A DNA stretch of 64,000 nt, taken from contig CP119318.1 of the NCBI GenBank assembly GCA_029203105.1, positions 506,001-570,000 of the forward strand, given 5' to 3'. Positions 8,329 through 15,531 of the stretch are shown here, piece by piece. Below the pieces are notes generated by a model that was not told where the DNA came from, ran no database searches, and saw only the letters and a list, made by a program, of their open reading frames with translations. Every line of letters starts with the position of its first letter. Position 1 is the first letter of the stretch. Source of the stretch: Candidatus Kaistia colombiensis. Its GTDB lineage: Bacteria; Pseudomonadota; Alphaproteobacteria; Rhizobiales; Kaistiaceae. Position numbers and translations under genes: made by a program.

Positions 8329-9453
8329 ATGATTTGGAGCCGGGAAAAGCTGTACCTCGAAGTCTGGCAATCGCCGATGATCCACCTGGCGGCGAGGCTC
8401 GGTATCTCAAACACTCGGCTCACGCAAATTTGCGTCGAGGCCGACATCCCACTGCCCCCGCGCGGGTACTGGAACAAAATTGCTGCCGGCAGGCCTGTTC
8501 CTGCCCGCCCGCCGCTTGGACCATCCAAAAGAGGGATAGAAAGGGCCCAGTTTCCCGGGCCGAGCCAGCCGAGAGAAGAGCCACTGCCGCGCTCCTGCAG
8601 AGAGGAAATCGCGGCATCCGTGAGTTCAGCCTCCGTCGCTCCAACGCTCCGGCAGCCACACCCGTTGATTGCTCGACTTCAGAATGACATCGATTTTCGG
8701 CTCAAGCACGTCGGAACGATAGCGAACGGCCCAATGGCGGAAGTCGTCCGCAGTGATAAGCTAACCGCAACGGATAAGCGGCGATTTCGAATTCTTGATG
8801 CTCTGTTCAAGCAGCTAGCCAAGCGGGGCTGGCAGATCAAGCTAGAGGCGACACGTCACTTTGCCGCCGTCTACGAGGACGGCCAGATTGTCTTCAGGCT
8901 GAATGAGCGGCTTCAGCAGGAGTTCGTTGAAAACCCACCGCCTACTGAAGGGATTTATCGTTTGCTGTGGCAGCCCACCCGCCAAGTCTTCCATCGGACG
9001 GGACGGCTGGCATTCGAAATCACGACCTATGGAATGGGGACGCGTTCAAAGTGGGAAGACACCGCAGACGCCCAAATAGAAGATTACTTCCCCGAAATCG
9101 TGGGCGCCTTCCTGCTCAGAAGGCTGATTCAGCAGAAAGAGAAACAAAGCCAAGAGGCCAGGGCCAATCGAATAGCCGAAGCCGCTCAACGTCGAGAAGC
9201 CGCTCGCATCGAGACCGAGCGGGAAGTGGCCCGCTGGAATGCTCTGCTCGAAGCTTCCGCCAATCGCCGCAAGGCCGAAGTAGCGCGCTCCTTCATCGAC
9301 GAGCTCGCGACCGGGATCCACGATGGAGGCGAACTGATAGACGGCAAATCAGTGTCTGAATGGCTCGAATGGGCGCGCAAACGCGTGGACGATCTGGACC
9401 CGCTGAAAGATGGCGCAATGGCCGCGATCCATCGGATTGTCGCGAAAGGTTAG
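8329..9453 (+). CDS. Hypothetical protein with N-terminal HTH-like segment
   Basis: The 374-residue protein is preceded by a good GGAGG site. Residues 1-55 (SREKLYLEVWQSPMIHLAA, LGISNTRLTQIC, PLPPRGYWNKIAAG) form a pattern seen at the start of many uncharacterised proteins from mobile elements and look like a DNA-binding helix-turn-helix that distinguishes subunits. Residues about 260-320 are a charged helical stretch rich in E, R and A. No enzymatic motif is visible. It is the first gene of the island after attL. A cargo or regulatory role is possible, but I do not know its function. Confidence 0.8.
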   Translation: MIWSREKLYLEVWQSPMIHLAARLGISNTRLTQICVEADIPLPPRGYWNKIAAGRPVPARPPLGPSKRGIERAQFPGPSQPREEPLPRSCREEIAASVSSASVAPTLRQPHPLIARLQNDIDFRLKHVGTIANGPMAEVVRSDKLTATDKRRFRILDALFKQLAKRGWQIKLEATRHFAAVYEDGQIVFRLNERLQQEFVENPPPTEGIYRLLWQPTRQVFHRTGRLAFEITTYGMGTRSKWEDTADAQIEDYFPEIVGAFLLRRLIQQKEKQSQEARANRIAEAAQRREAARIETEREVARWNALLEASANRRKAEVARSFIDELATGIHDGGELIDGKSVSEWLEWARKRVDDLDPLKDGAMAAIHRIVAKG

Positions 9454-9770
9454 CAGGCCTCAACCGCAACCTCTCGGTCGCCATCACCTCCGGCCGCCCA
9501 AGGCACCTGCGTGCAGGTGTAGTCCCTACCCCAGCCTCCGGGCGCCGGGTATCGCTCCGGCGCCCCCAGGGATGGCTCGGCATCGTCATCCTCACAGCCG
9601 CCTTCAGGCTCGAGGTCGGCGTCACCGTCCATCCAATCGACGATGGCCAGCAGACGTGCCAGGTCCCGCTCCGTCTCGGCCAGTAAGGCTACCAGCCGTT
9701 CCGCCTCCTGCTCAATGGCGGCTCGCGAGGGAAGCAGGGAGAATTGCTGATGGTTCGGGCGAATGCTCAT
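9450..9770 (-). CDS. Small acidic phage-type hypothetical protein
   Basis: The 106-residue protein starts MSIRPNHQQFSLLPSRAA, has a helical ERLVALLAETERDLARLLAIVDWMDG segment broken here for length (residues 21-46), then DDDAEPSLGAPERY, a short motif often seen in small proteins of rhizobial islands and prophages. Start at 9770 is chosen over the open extension because the ATG overlaps the upstream small gene's stop as ATGA. It is the last gene of a leftward chain. Function unknown. Confidence 0.65.
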   Translation of the reverse strand: MSIRPNHQQFSLLPSRAAIEQEAERLVALLAETERDLARLLAIVDWMDGDADLEPEGGCEDDDAEPSLGAPERYPAPGGWGRDYTCTQVPWAAGGDGDREVAVEAC

Positions 9771-9883
9771 CGGCGTGGCTTCCTGGTTGTCGGCGCCAGC
9801 CCCAGCGCACGCTCTTCCGCATCGAGCAGCTTGAAGGCGAGCCGGAACAGGGTGCGCAGGCATATCAGGCGGACGAGGCTCAT
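9767..9883 (-). CDS. Tiny hypothetical protein (38 aa)
   Basis: A 38-residue frame (MSLVRLICLRTLFRLAFKLL...) has its stop overlapping the next start as ATGA and its start overlapping the previous stop the same way. The tight stop/start linkage on both sides is the main reason for calling it. It is basic at the C-terminus and hydrophobic at the N-terminus. It could be a leader that only couples translation of its neighbours. Confidence 0.5.
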   Translation of the reverse strand: MSLVRLICLRTLFRLAFKLLDAEERALGLAPTTRKPRR

Positions 9884-10125
9884 TGCACCCATCCCCTGCG
9901 GATCAGCTCGGCGACCAGTGCGCGGTTGTCCGCCTTCCTGTCCCGGCTATAGCTGTCAGCCAGTGCGGCGGTTTCCGGATCCAGCGGGCGAGGCACGCTG
10001 CGATAGAAGGACGTCATGATTCCGTCTCTGCCGTCGCGCCCTCTACCGGGGACCAGGGCGATTGATTGGCCGGCTGCGATGACCGCCTCGATATGAGCGG
10101 CGGCTCGTTCCTTCGCGGTGCTCAT
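9880..10125 (-). CDS. Small hypothetical protein (81 aa)
   Basis: The 81-residue protein (MSTAKERAAAHIEAVIAAGQ ... ALVAELIRRGWVQ) overlaps both neighbouring genes by 4 bp. No motif is recognised. The helical C-terminus DNRALVAELIRRGW resembles short regulators but is not diagnostic. Confidence 0.65.
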   Translation of the reverse strand: MSTAKERAAAHIEAVIAAGQSIALVPGRGRDGRDGIMTSFYRSVPRPLDPETAALADSYSRDRKADNRALVAELIRRGWVQ

Positions 10126-10358
10126 GCTGTCACCACCGTTGCTGCCCTATAGGCGTCGATTTCGTTGCGGGCCTTTTCGAACACCTCGGCGGCGCGACCG
10201 AGAACGGCGCGGAGAGCTTCGCACTGACTGCCGACGCTCACGCTTCCAGCCGCCATCCACGCAGCTTCGAGTAGGTGAAGCGCGTCGCCCATGCGGTCCG
10301 AGACGTCAATCAGGTTAATGGCCGGGACAGCCTCGATCTCCCTTGGGGGCGCGTTCAT
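10122..10358 (-). CDS. Small hypothetical protein (78 aa)
   Basis: The 78-residue protein (MNAPPREIEAVPAINLIDVS ...) is predicted all-helical after a short N-terminal tail and overlaps its neighbours by 4 bp at each end (ATGA). Similar small helical proteins are common in rhizobial prophages. Function unknown. Confidence 0.65.
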   Translation of the reverse strand: MNAPPREIEAVPAINLIDVSDRMGDALHLLEAAWMAAGSVSVGSQCEALRAVLGRAAEVFEKARNEIDAYRAATVVTA

Positions 10359-10645
10359 GCCGACACCACCTTCGCCTGCCGACGCTGGCCGGCACGACGC
10401 TGCATTTCGTTCGACGCAGCATCGCCGACCTTACCGTCGAGCCTTTCCGCCCATGCACTCGACATCGCCAAGATGCCTTGGATCACCAAGAGCTTGTCCT
10501 CGTCTGGCGCTTCGTCGACCGAGATATCGAGGGTGAGCCAATGCACATGGCCGATCATCCGGGCCAAGATACCTACGTCGGCGTGGACCTCGTTGAGGTC
10601 GTCAGCCACTTCACGCGGTTCGATAGAGGGGGCAGCAGAAAGCAT
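10355..10645 (-). CDS. Small hypothetical protein (96 aa)
   Basis: The start at 10645 (MLSAAPSIEPREVADDLNEV) is preceded by AGGAGA, whereas the longer open frame has none, so the 96-residue form is chosen. It contains VHADVGILARMIGHVHWLTLD-like helix (split: residues 20-40). It heads the four-gene chain linked by successive ATGA overlaps (10645 down to 9767). Function unknown. Confidence 0.65.
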   Translation of the reverse strand: MLSAAPSIEPREVADDLNEVHADVGILARMIGHVHWLTLDISVDEAPDEDKLLVIQGILAMSSAWAERLDGKVGDAASNEMQRRAGQRRQAKVVSA

Positions 10646-10670
10646 TGTAGTTCTCCTGAAACGTTGGGGC

Positions 10671-10940
10671 TCAAGCGGCGCGGCGGATCTCGTCGATCCG
10701 GGCGTAATCGGCGGCGGTAAGGCGCTCCTGCGTCTCAATCGCCATGATGGCGTCGGCGCGCTGGCGCTCGGCTTCGGTCTGGGCGGCCCAGATGGCGCGG
10801 AAGCCGGCGAGCTTCTTCGCGGCGTGCCAGGCATTGCGGAGCGCCCAGGCAAACGTCTTCCGGTACTGGCCGGGCTTGGCGTACTTGCGGGCCATGACGT
10901 GAGCTTCTCTCATGATGGCGGCGCGGTCGAAGGCAGACAT
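10671..10940 (-). CDS. Small hypothetical protein (89 aa)
   Basis: The 89-residue protein begins MSAFDRAAIMREAHVMARKY and continues with a basic helical KTFAWALRNAWHAAKKLAG. The pattern MREAHxxAR...W..LK.AW is frequent in small phage proteins of unknown role. It sits 25 bp upstream of the small-gene chain on the same strand and is probably co-transcribed. Confidence 0.65.
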   Translation of the reverse strand: MSAFDRAAIMREAHVMARKYAKPGQYRKTFAWALRNAWHAAKKLAGFRAIWAAQTEAERQRADAIMAIETQERLTAADYARIDEIRRAA

Positions 10941-11014
10941 AGCTTCTCCGTTCGCGGCAGAGGTGCTGCCGTCGCTTGCGTGATGGGGAACTGGAAGAGG
11001 GCTAGGTGGCCGGG

Positions 11015-11188
11015 TTAGCCGGCGCGGGCATTCGGTCGATAGGCCCTGTAGTGGGCCAGATGCGCCTCGACTTCGGCGTCGGTCATGAAGCCGGTGATGG
11101 TCAGGATGTCGATTGGCACGCCAGCGCAGGCGATGCGGTTTTGCTCGGTGACGAGGGCTTGGATCAGGTCGCGGCGGGCTTCGGTCAT
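11015..11188 (-). CDS. Tiny hypothetical protein (57 aa)
   Basis: The ATG at 11188 gives 57 residues (MTEARRDLIQALVTEQNRIA ...). A TTG seven codons upstream is also in frame. It is the first leftward gene beyond the palindromic region 11216-11280 and would be the leader of the leftward small-gene operon. Function unknown. Confidence 0.5.
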   Translation of the reverse strand: MTEARRDLIQALVTEQNRIACAGVPIDILTITGFMTDAEVEAHLAHYRAYRPNARAG

Positions 11189-11215
11189 TGCATCCTCGGC
11201 GGCGATCAACTAATT

Positions 11216-11280
11216 ATGTGTGACAATGTACGTAGACATCTCACGACAAATGTCATACGTCAACACTCATCGTCACACAT
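11216..11280. promoter_or_regulatory. Nested inverted repeats between divergent genes (candidate operator)
   Basis: ATGTGTGAC (11216-11224) is perfectly mirrored by GTCACACAT (11272-11280). Inside, ACGTAGACAT (11230-11239) is mirrored, with one extra base, by ATGTCATACGT (11250-11260). Both symmetries centre near 11245-11248, midway between the leftward small-gene cluster and the rightward ribbon-helix-helix gene. This suits an autoregulated divergent operator. Promoter boxes are not clear. Confidence 0.5.
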
Positions 11281-11298
11281 TTTGATGCGAGGGCAAAA

Positions 11299-11517
11299 AT
11301 GGTTCGCAGCGCCGCTGTTTCTCTGAGGGTAGAACCAGACGTTAAGGATGCGCTTGAAGCCGCAGCTAGGGCAGACGGCCGGACAATGGCTCAGTTTGTC
11401 GAACGGCTATTGATCAGCCACTTGCGGAGCGGTGGATTTCTGGCCGGCCAGCCACACTCTGCCGCACCCGACGAAGGCAAAAGCCCCGACGAACTGACGA
11501 GCGAGAACGACGGATGA
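11299..11517 (+). CDS. Ribbon-helix-helix-like small protein
   Basis: The 72-residue protein begins MVRSAAVSLRVEPDVKDALE, where SLRV would be the DNA-contacting strand, followed by AAARADGRTMAQFVERLLIS, giving the beta-alpha-alpha pattern of Arc/CopG-type regulators. The C-terminal tail DEGKSPDELTSENDG is acidic. It is coupled to the nuclease gene by an ATGA overlap and is adjacent to the 11216-11280 palindromes, so it may regulate that region. A degraded copy of its 3' end lies at 29753-29800. Confidence 0.75.
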   Translation: MVRSAAVSLRVEPDVKDALEAAARADGRTMAQFVERLLISHLRSGGFLAGQPHSAAPDEGKSPDELTSENDG

Positions 11518-11954
11518 CCCGCGCGGCTGGGGTGGTCGCGCTGATGGTCGCCGCTGCCTGGCCTGCCACCGCCAGCGCCGAGGTCGTCGACGGCAACCGC
11601 ATCGTGATTATCGACGGCGACACGGTGGCCCTGCCGTGCGCAGTACCGGCGCGTGGGTGTGCCGAGAAGATCCGCTTCATCGACATCGACGCACCAGAAA
11701 CATATCGCCCGCATTGCGACCATGAGCGGGCTGTGGGGCTGCAGGCGAAAGCGCGCGTGGCCGAGATGCTTCGTGGCGCCACGGTCTATGTCGAGCGCTC
11801 AGGACGGAAGGACCGCTATGGGCGCACGCTGGCGAACCTCACGACGGCGGATGGCGATGTTGGGGCTGTGCTGATCCGAGAAGGGCTGGCGGTGCCATAC
11901 CGACCAGGCAAGGCCGCAAAGGCCGGCCGGATTGCGCATTGGTGCGGTGGGTAG
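11514..11954 (+). CDS. Secreted thermonuclease-family (SNase-like) nuclease
   Basis: The 146-residue protein has a signal peptide (MTRAAGVVALMVAAAWPATASA) split here as residues 1-22, then the staphylococcal-nuclease pattern IIDGDTVAL, RFIDIDAPE and DRYGRTLANL, the last supplying the usual catalytic Asp/Arg set. Four cysteines suggest disulfides in the periplasm. SNase enzymes cut DNA and RNA with calcium. It is translated with the ribbon-helix-helix gene. In rhizobial islands this gene type is frequent, but its role there (DNA entry, defence or nutrition) is not established. Confidence 0.87.
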   Translation: MTRAAGVVALMVAAAWPATASAEVVDGNRIVIIDGDTVALPCAVPARGCAEKIRFIDIDAPETYRPHCDHERAVGLQAKARVAEMLRGATVYVERSGRKDRYGRTLANLTTADGDVGAVLIREGLAVPYRPGKAAKAGRIAHWCGG

Positions 11955-11956
11955 GA

Positions 11957-12412
11957 TCAGCGATAGAAGTCAGCTACGCACTTCCCTATTGCCTTGCTCG
12001 CGCCCTTGAGGGTGAAGCGGGCAGCATTGCCATTCTCGAACCTGACATGAACAGAGCGGTGCTTTTTCATCTTGGCGATGACGACGTCATAGGTTCCCGC
12101 GCACGCATGGCAGCTCGATTTAACCTGACCATCCCAGATTGAATAATCTTCTGGATCTTCACCGTCGAAGGTCAGTTGGACCGAGCTTCCTGTCGGGCCA
12201 TCACCCAACAACATGAACCTTATCCCGGTGGCCTCACGTCCTGCTCCATCGTCGCAGGTAACATAGATCTGATTGCCTGGCCCCTTCGTGACAATCGCTT
12301 CTGCCACGCCCTGTCCCCAGCCGGCCGTCCATTGGTTATCTGACCCAAATGCGAACGCAGACGACACTGCTCCGAGTACGACGGCAGTAGCCAGCACGAT
12401 TCGATATTTCAT
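11957..12412 (-). CDS. Secreted hypothetical protein
   Basis: The 151-residue form starts MKYRIVLATAVVLGAVSSAF, a clear signal peptide ending near AFA. The mature part contains VTCDDGAGREATGIRFMLLG and CHACAGTYDVVIA with three further cysteines. It ends 3 bp from the convergent nuclease gene. No family is recognised. The longer open frame upstream is rejected because the signal peptide defines the start. Confidence 0.72.
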   Translation of the reverse strand: MKYRIVLATAVVLGAVSSAFAFGSDNQWTAGWGQGVAEAIVTKGPGNQIYVTCDDGAGREATGIRFMLLGDGPTGSSVQLTFDGEDPEDYSIWDGQVKSSCHACAGTYDVVIAKMKKHRSVHVRFENGNAARFTLKGASKAIGKCVADFYR

Positions 12413-12483
12413 GGCGAGCGCACCCCTGGGGCATTTCATTCGAGACAGGTGTGCCGTATAGCTCTTCTTCGAGGGAAGATAAT

Positions 12484-12966
12484 ATGACAACTTATTCGGC
12501 CGACCTTATCGCTGATTTTTTCCGGGCCCGGACAAACCCCGAGGTCGGCGACCTGTTGTCTAACCTCAAGCTCCAAAAGCTTTGCTATTACGCAGCGGGA
12601 ATTATCGCTGCGGTCCGGCAAAATGATGCGGATCCGCTATTCGTCGAGTCGATCGAGGCTTGGCAGCACGGGCCGGTTATCCCAGCAGAATATCACCGTT
12701 TCAAGGGCTATGGCTCCGGTGACCTTCCTCACCTCGATAACCAAGATTTTGAGGTTATTGAGCCTAAGGACCGCGCTATCCTTGATGATATCTACAACTT
12801 CTATGGGCAGTACTCTGCTTGGAAGTTGCGGAATATGACGCACGAAGAACAGCCATGGCTTGCATCCTTCAATCGCGATGACAAGCAAATCTATGTGCAC
12901 GAGCTGAGAGAATATTTCGCCCACGAAATAACTCAAGAATACGTCAACTCGTACCATGCTGCGTGA
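12484..12966 (+). CDS. Panacea-domain (DUF4065/SocA-like) protein, candidate antitoxin
   Basis: The 160-residue protein shows the Panacea/SocA pattern: SADLIADFFRAR, LSNLKLQKLCYYAAGI, LFVESIEAWQHGPVIPAEYH and the aromatic helix IYNFYGQYSAWKLRNMTHEE. Panacea is a hyperpromiscuous antitoxin domain known to neutralise many unrelated toxins encoded beside it. The start MTTYSADLI at 12484 is chosen; an upstream in-frame ATG at 12451 is less likely. Its last 11 bp overlap the next gene, the usual layout of a toxin-antitoxin pair. Confidence 0.88.
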   Translation: MTTYSADLIADFFRARTNPEVGDLLSNLKLQKLCYYAAGIIAAVRQNDADPLFVESIEAWQHGPVIPAEYHRFKGYGSGDLPHLDNQDFEVIEPKDRAILDDIYNFYGQYSAWKLRNMTHEEQPWLASFNRDDKQIYVHELREYFAHEITQEYVNSYHAA

Positions 12967-13366
12967 TCGAGATAACAAGAAGCCATTCGGCAAGAATATC
13001 GGCGCTGCGGACGTTGAAAACCCAGACACAATGTCGCCCGTCTTCTCTTTTGAGAAGATGGTCGACAGGTGCGGATATAGTGTGAATTGCTGCGATACAG
13101 ACAATCAAGCTGCCGCCTTGCGACGTATATTTCTTCTATCAGGCATGAAATGGCGCGACATTCAGAATGCGCCGCGTCATGGCCTCGGCACGGAGAAAAT
13201 TGCTAGGAGCTCCATTAAAGCTCCACTTCCTCAAGGGATATCCGAAGACGTCACGTTTCTAGCACTGCGATACAATGGAAAGAGGCCAATGCTCGGATAC
13301 CGAGATGGCCGCACATTCTTCGTGCTCCTACTTGATCACTCATTCAGTGCATATGACCACGGATAG
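12956..13366 (+). CDS. Candidate toxin partner of the Panacea protein
   Basis: The 136-residue protein has a central WRDIQNAPRHGLGTEKIARS and a C-terminal GISEDVTFLALRYNGKRPML then GYRDGRTFFVLLLDHSFSAY. I recognise this as a conserved family of small uncharacterised proteins (the APRHGLG-EKI and GYRDGR-FxxLxxD motifs are invariant in those I know), with conserved His, Lys and Arg that could be catalytic. It begins inside the Panacea gene. Toxicity is inferred from context. The C-terminal strands recall RelE-like toxins, but I cannot establish the fold. Confidence 0.65.
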   Translation: MLRDRDNKKPFGKNIGAADVENPDTMSPVFSFEKMVDRCGYSVNCCDTDNQAAALRRIFLLSGMKWRDIQNAPRHGLGTEKIARSSIKAPLPQGISEDVTFLALRYNGKRPMLGYRDGRTFFVLLLDHSFSAYDHG

Positions 13367-13423
13367 CGCAGTGGCGCTGCGAACCTCAGCCCCTCGATCG
13401 TCTCCGATAGCTTGCCACTGTCA

Positions 13424-14092
13424 TCATTGCGAAGCTCTCCTGGCTCGAAATGCCTCGATCATCCCGGTCGTCACGTCGCCCGGATAGCACAGCGGCGAAG
13501 CGCCGCCCGGCCGACTATAGGCACTACGCCCTCCGCAGCGCCGACCGTTTCGCATGACGTCATCGGGGCACGCGCAAGGGCGGCCGCTGGCGTAGTAAGA
13601 TTGCCTGCTTGCCGTCACGAGCATCACGGCTATCGCCGCCGCGGTGAGAACTGTCTCTAGTTTCGGCTTCTCGATCTGCGGTAGCATTGCCGGGTTTTGG
13701 AACCCGACTTCGCTCACCCAGCCTAGCACCGAGCCATCGCGGGCAATCTCGACCCAGGTTCCACTCTGCCGATGCGCGACGACCTGATCGCCCAGGCTGA
13801 GCCTCTCCACAATCTCGGCCTTGTCGGAGGGCGCAGAGCGAACGCGCAGCGTTTTTACTTTGACCGTAAGTGTCTCGGGTTCGGAAGACGGCGCAGCTGG
13901 CGGTGGCGGTTGGACCTTGGCCTCACGTGGCAGCTCGGATTTCGGTATCGCCGGCCTCGAAACCTCCAGCAGCGCTGAAGGTGTAGGAGGTGCAGAAGGC
14001 TCCTGTCCTTTCTGCCCTGCCAACGCGTAGACGCCCAAGCCGATGAGCCCGAGAACGATAGTGCCGCCGGCCCCTCCCTTCCTGCGCGCCAA
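13424..14092 (-). CDS. SH3-domain membrane protein with Cys-rich C-terminal motif
   Basis: The 222-residue protein starts at a TTG with a strong GGGGGGA site (MARRKGGAGGTIVLGLIGLG), a membrane anchor at residues 10-25, a Pro-rich linker, a bacterial SH3 domain at about 73-127 (VKTLRVRSAPSDKAEIVERL ... WVEIARDGSVLGWV), and a distinct end: YYASGRPCACPDD, GRRCGGRSAYSRPGGASPLC and YPGDV. That Cys-rich end recurs in otherwise different proteins of proteobacterial islands and usually sits at or near the end of small secreted proteins. Function unknown. SH3 domains of this type often bind cell wall. Confidence 0.75.
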   Translation of the reverse strand: MARRKGGAGGTIVLGLIGLGVYALAGQKGQEPSAPPTPSALLEVSRPAIPKSELPREAKVQPPPPAAPSSEPETLTVKVKTLRVRSAPSDKAEIVERLSLGDQVVAHRQSGTWVEIARDGSVLGWVSEVGFQNPAMLPQIEKPKLETVLTAAAIAVMLVTASRQSYYASGRPCACPDDVMRNGRRCGGRSAYSRPGGASPLCYPGDVTTGMIEAFRARRASQ

Positions 14093-14171
14093 TGCCTATC
14101 CCCCCGGTCGGTTATGTCGCCAGTGTAGTCTAGCAAGCTCTCCGTCATGGAGATAAGCGATTACTGCAATC

Positions 14172-14264
14172 GCAAGATATTCGGCCGCGCGCTTGCATGC
14201 CGTGTCTTGGTGTATCTCCCTGTATCCTATCGCATCTCCTTGTTTCAATTACACAATATCTTGC
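14172..14264. promoter_or_regulatory. Inverted repeat pair upstream of the virion-type operon
   Basis: GCAAGATATT (14172-14181) and its exact reverse complement AATATCTTGC (14255-14264) bracket an AT-richer stretch containing TGTATCTCCC and TGTATCCTAT. The segment lies between the divergent SH3 gene and the rightward operon starting at 14324. It may be an operator or promoter region. No clear -10/-35 pair is seen. Confidence 0.35.
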
Positions 14265-14323
14265 AATAACACCCGCATCGGCTCAGAATTGGTGAACTGA
14301 AATCTGGTTCATTGGAGGCTGGG

Positions 14324-14506
14324 ATGCCGCTGACATTCTCCATCTACCTGCCGCCGGATCTGTCCGAGGCGGTCAGGGCTGAAGCCGAGCGAAGAGGCTC
14401 TTCCGTCGCCCGCGTGTTCCGCGATTCCATAGTCTCGACGCTCGGCATCGAGAGCTATCGCGAGATTGATCGGCGCCGCCTTCCGCGTGCAGGGAGGGCT
14501 AACTGA
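14324..14506 (+). CDS. Small ribbon-helix-helix-like protein
   Basis: The 60-residue protein MPLTFSIYLPPDLSEAVRAE has the pattern strand (TFSIYLP), helix (LSEAVRAEAERRG), helix (SVARVFRDSIVSTLG) of ribbon-helix-helix regulators. TTGGAGG lies 6 bases upstream of the ATG at 14324. It overlaps the next gene by one base (TGATG) and leads the rightward virion-type operon, which it may control. Confidence 0.65.
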   Translation: MPLTFSIYLPPDLSEAVRAEAERRGSSVARVFRDSIVSTLGIESYREIDRRRLPRAGRAN

Positions 14507-15531
14507 TGGCCGACTATTCCAAGTTCCTCTTCGACGCCTTTTCTGGCCCCGGCCAGGCTGTCAGCGAACGCCGGCAGGAAAACCGCGCCAACATGGAGAG
14601 CGACCGCAACTATGCGCGCCAGCTCGGGCTCGACGACTGGCGGAAGCAGACCGACGAGCGGGATTACAACCGCCTCGTCACCCGTGACAAAGTCGGCGAC
14701 AGTCAATGGGAACGTGGTTTCGGCCTGCAGCAGCGGACGGCAAACCGCCTCGAGGCGGCAGCCAGCCGGCCGAACATCGAAACCTTCTACGACCCCGACA
14801 CCGGCCGGGAAGTGAAGGGCTATTACGACCCGCAGTCCCCGACCGGATTCCGGGCCGTGGGCGGCATGAAGAACCCGACCATGAACATGCCGGGCGGCTA
14901 TCAGTCCGCACCGGGCGGCACCATGACATTCGTCCCCGGCGGGCCAGCCGACCCAGCGGTCGTGGCCCAGCTCGCCGGTGCGCGCGGCCAGGGCGGCGGA
15001 AACCGGATGCTGCCGGCCATGACCATCAAGGATTTGGGCACGAAGGGGCAGGCGGTAGATGACCTGAACCGTCTGAACGAAGGCTTCCAGGATGGCTATG
15101 GCGGCTACAAGGTGGGGTTCTTCGGCGACACAGCGAACGCCATAGGCCGGAACTACGGGATGGGCCTCGGCGATCAATCCGGCTGGTGGCAGGACTACCA
15201 GAGCCGCAAGAACGTCATTCGCAACCAGTTGTTCGGCTCCGCGCTGACGGCGCACGAAAAGGGCGAATTTGACAAGGCGGATATCAACCCCGGCATGACG
15301 CCGGAGGCGATCCGCAAGAACCTGGCGCGACAGCATGATCTAGCCACCAAGGCCGCCCGCAAACTGGCGTCAGCGTGGGCGGTACAGGGCTACAACCGCG
15401 AAGCCATCGAGGCCGCACTCGGGATGTCGCTGGACGACATTGACGGCTCGCCCGGCGGCGGCGGCCAGCAGCAGCCCAGCTATCAGACCCAGGATATCGA
15501 GGCAGAGATGCGCCGCAGGGGGATTATGTGA
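14506..15531 (+). CDS. Phage-type virion-associated protein (candidate ejection protein)
   Basis: The 341-residue protein has a helical, charged N-terminal third (QAVSERRQENRANMESDRNY, DDWRKQTDERDYNRLV), a Gly/Pro-rich middle, and a helical C-terminal part (GWWQDYQSRKNVIRNQLFGS, ALTAHEKGEFDKADINPGMT). Such proteins precede a very large Gly/Ala-rich protein in podovirus-like prophages of rhizobia and are likely internal or DNA-ejection components. No enzymatic motif. It is coupled to the next gene by a TGATG overlap. Assignment to virion entry is inference from layout. Confidence 0.65.
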   Translation: MADYSKFLFDAFSGPGQAVSERRQENRANMESDRNYARQLGLDDWRKQTDERDYNRLVTRDKVGDSQWERGFGLQQRTANRLEAAASRPNIETFYDPDTGREVKGYYDPQSPTGFRAVGGMKNPTMNMPGGYQSAPGGTMTFVPGGPADPAVVAQLAGARGQGGGNRMLPAMTIKDLGTKGQAVDDLNRLNEGFQDGYGGYKVGFFGDTANAIGRNYGMGLGDQSGWWQDYQSRKNVIRNQLFGSALTAHEKGEFDKADINPGMTPEAIRKNLARQHDLATKAARKLASAWAVQGYNREAIEAALGMSLDDIDGSPGGGGQQQPSYQTQDIEAEMRRRGIM

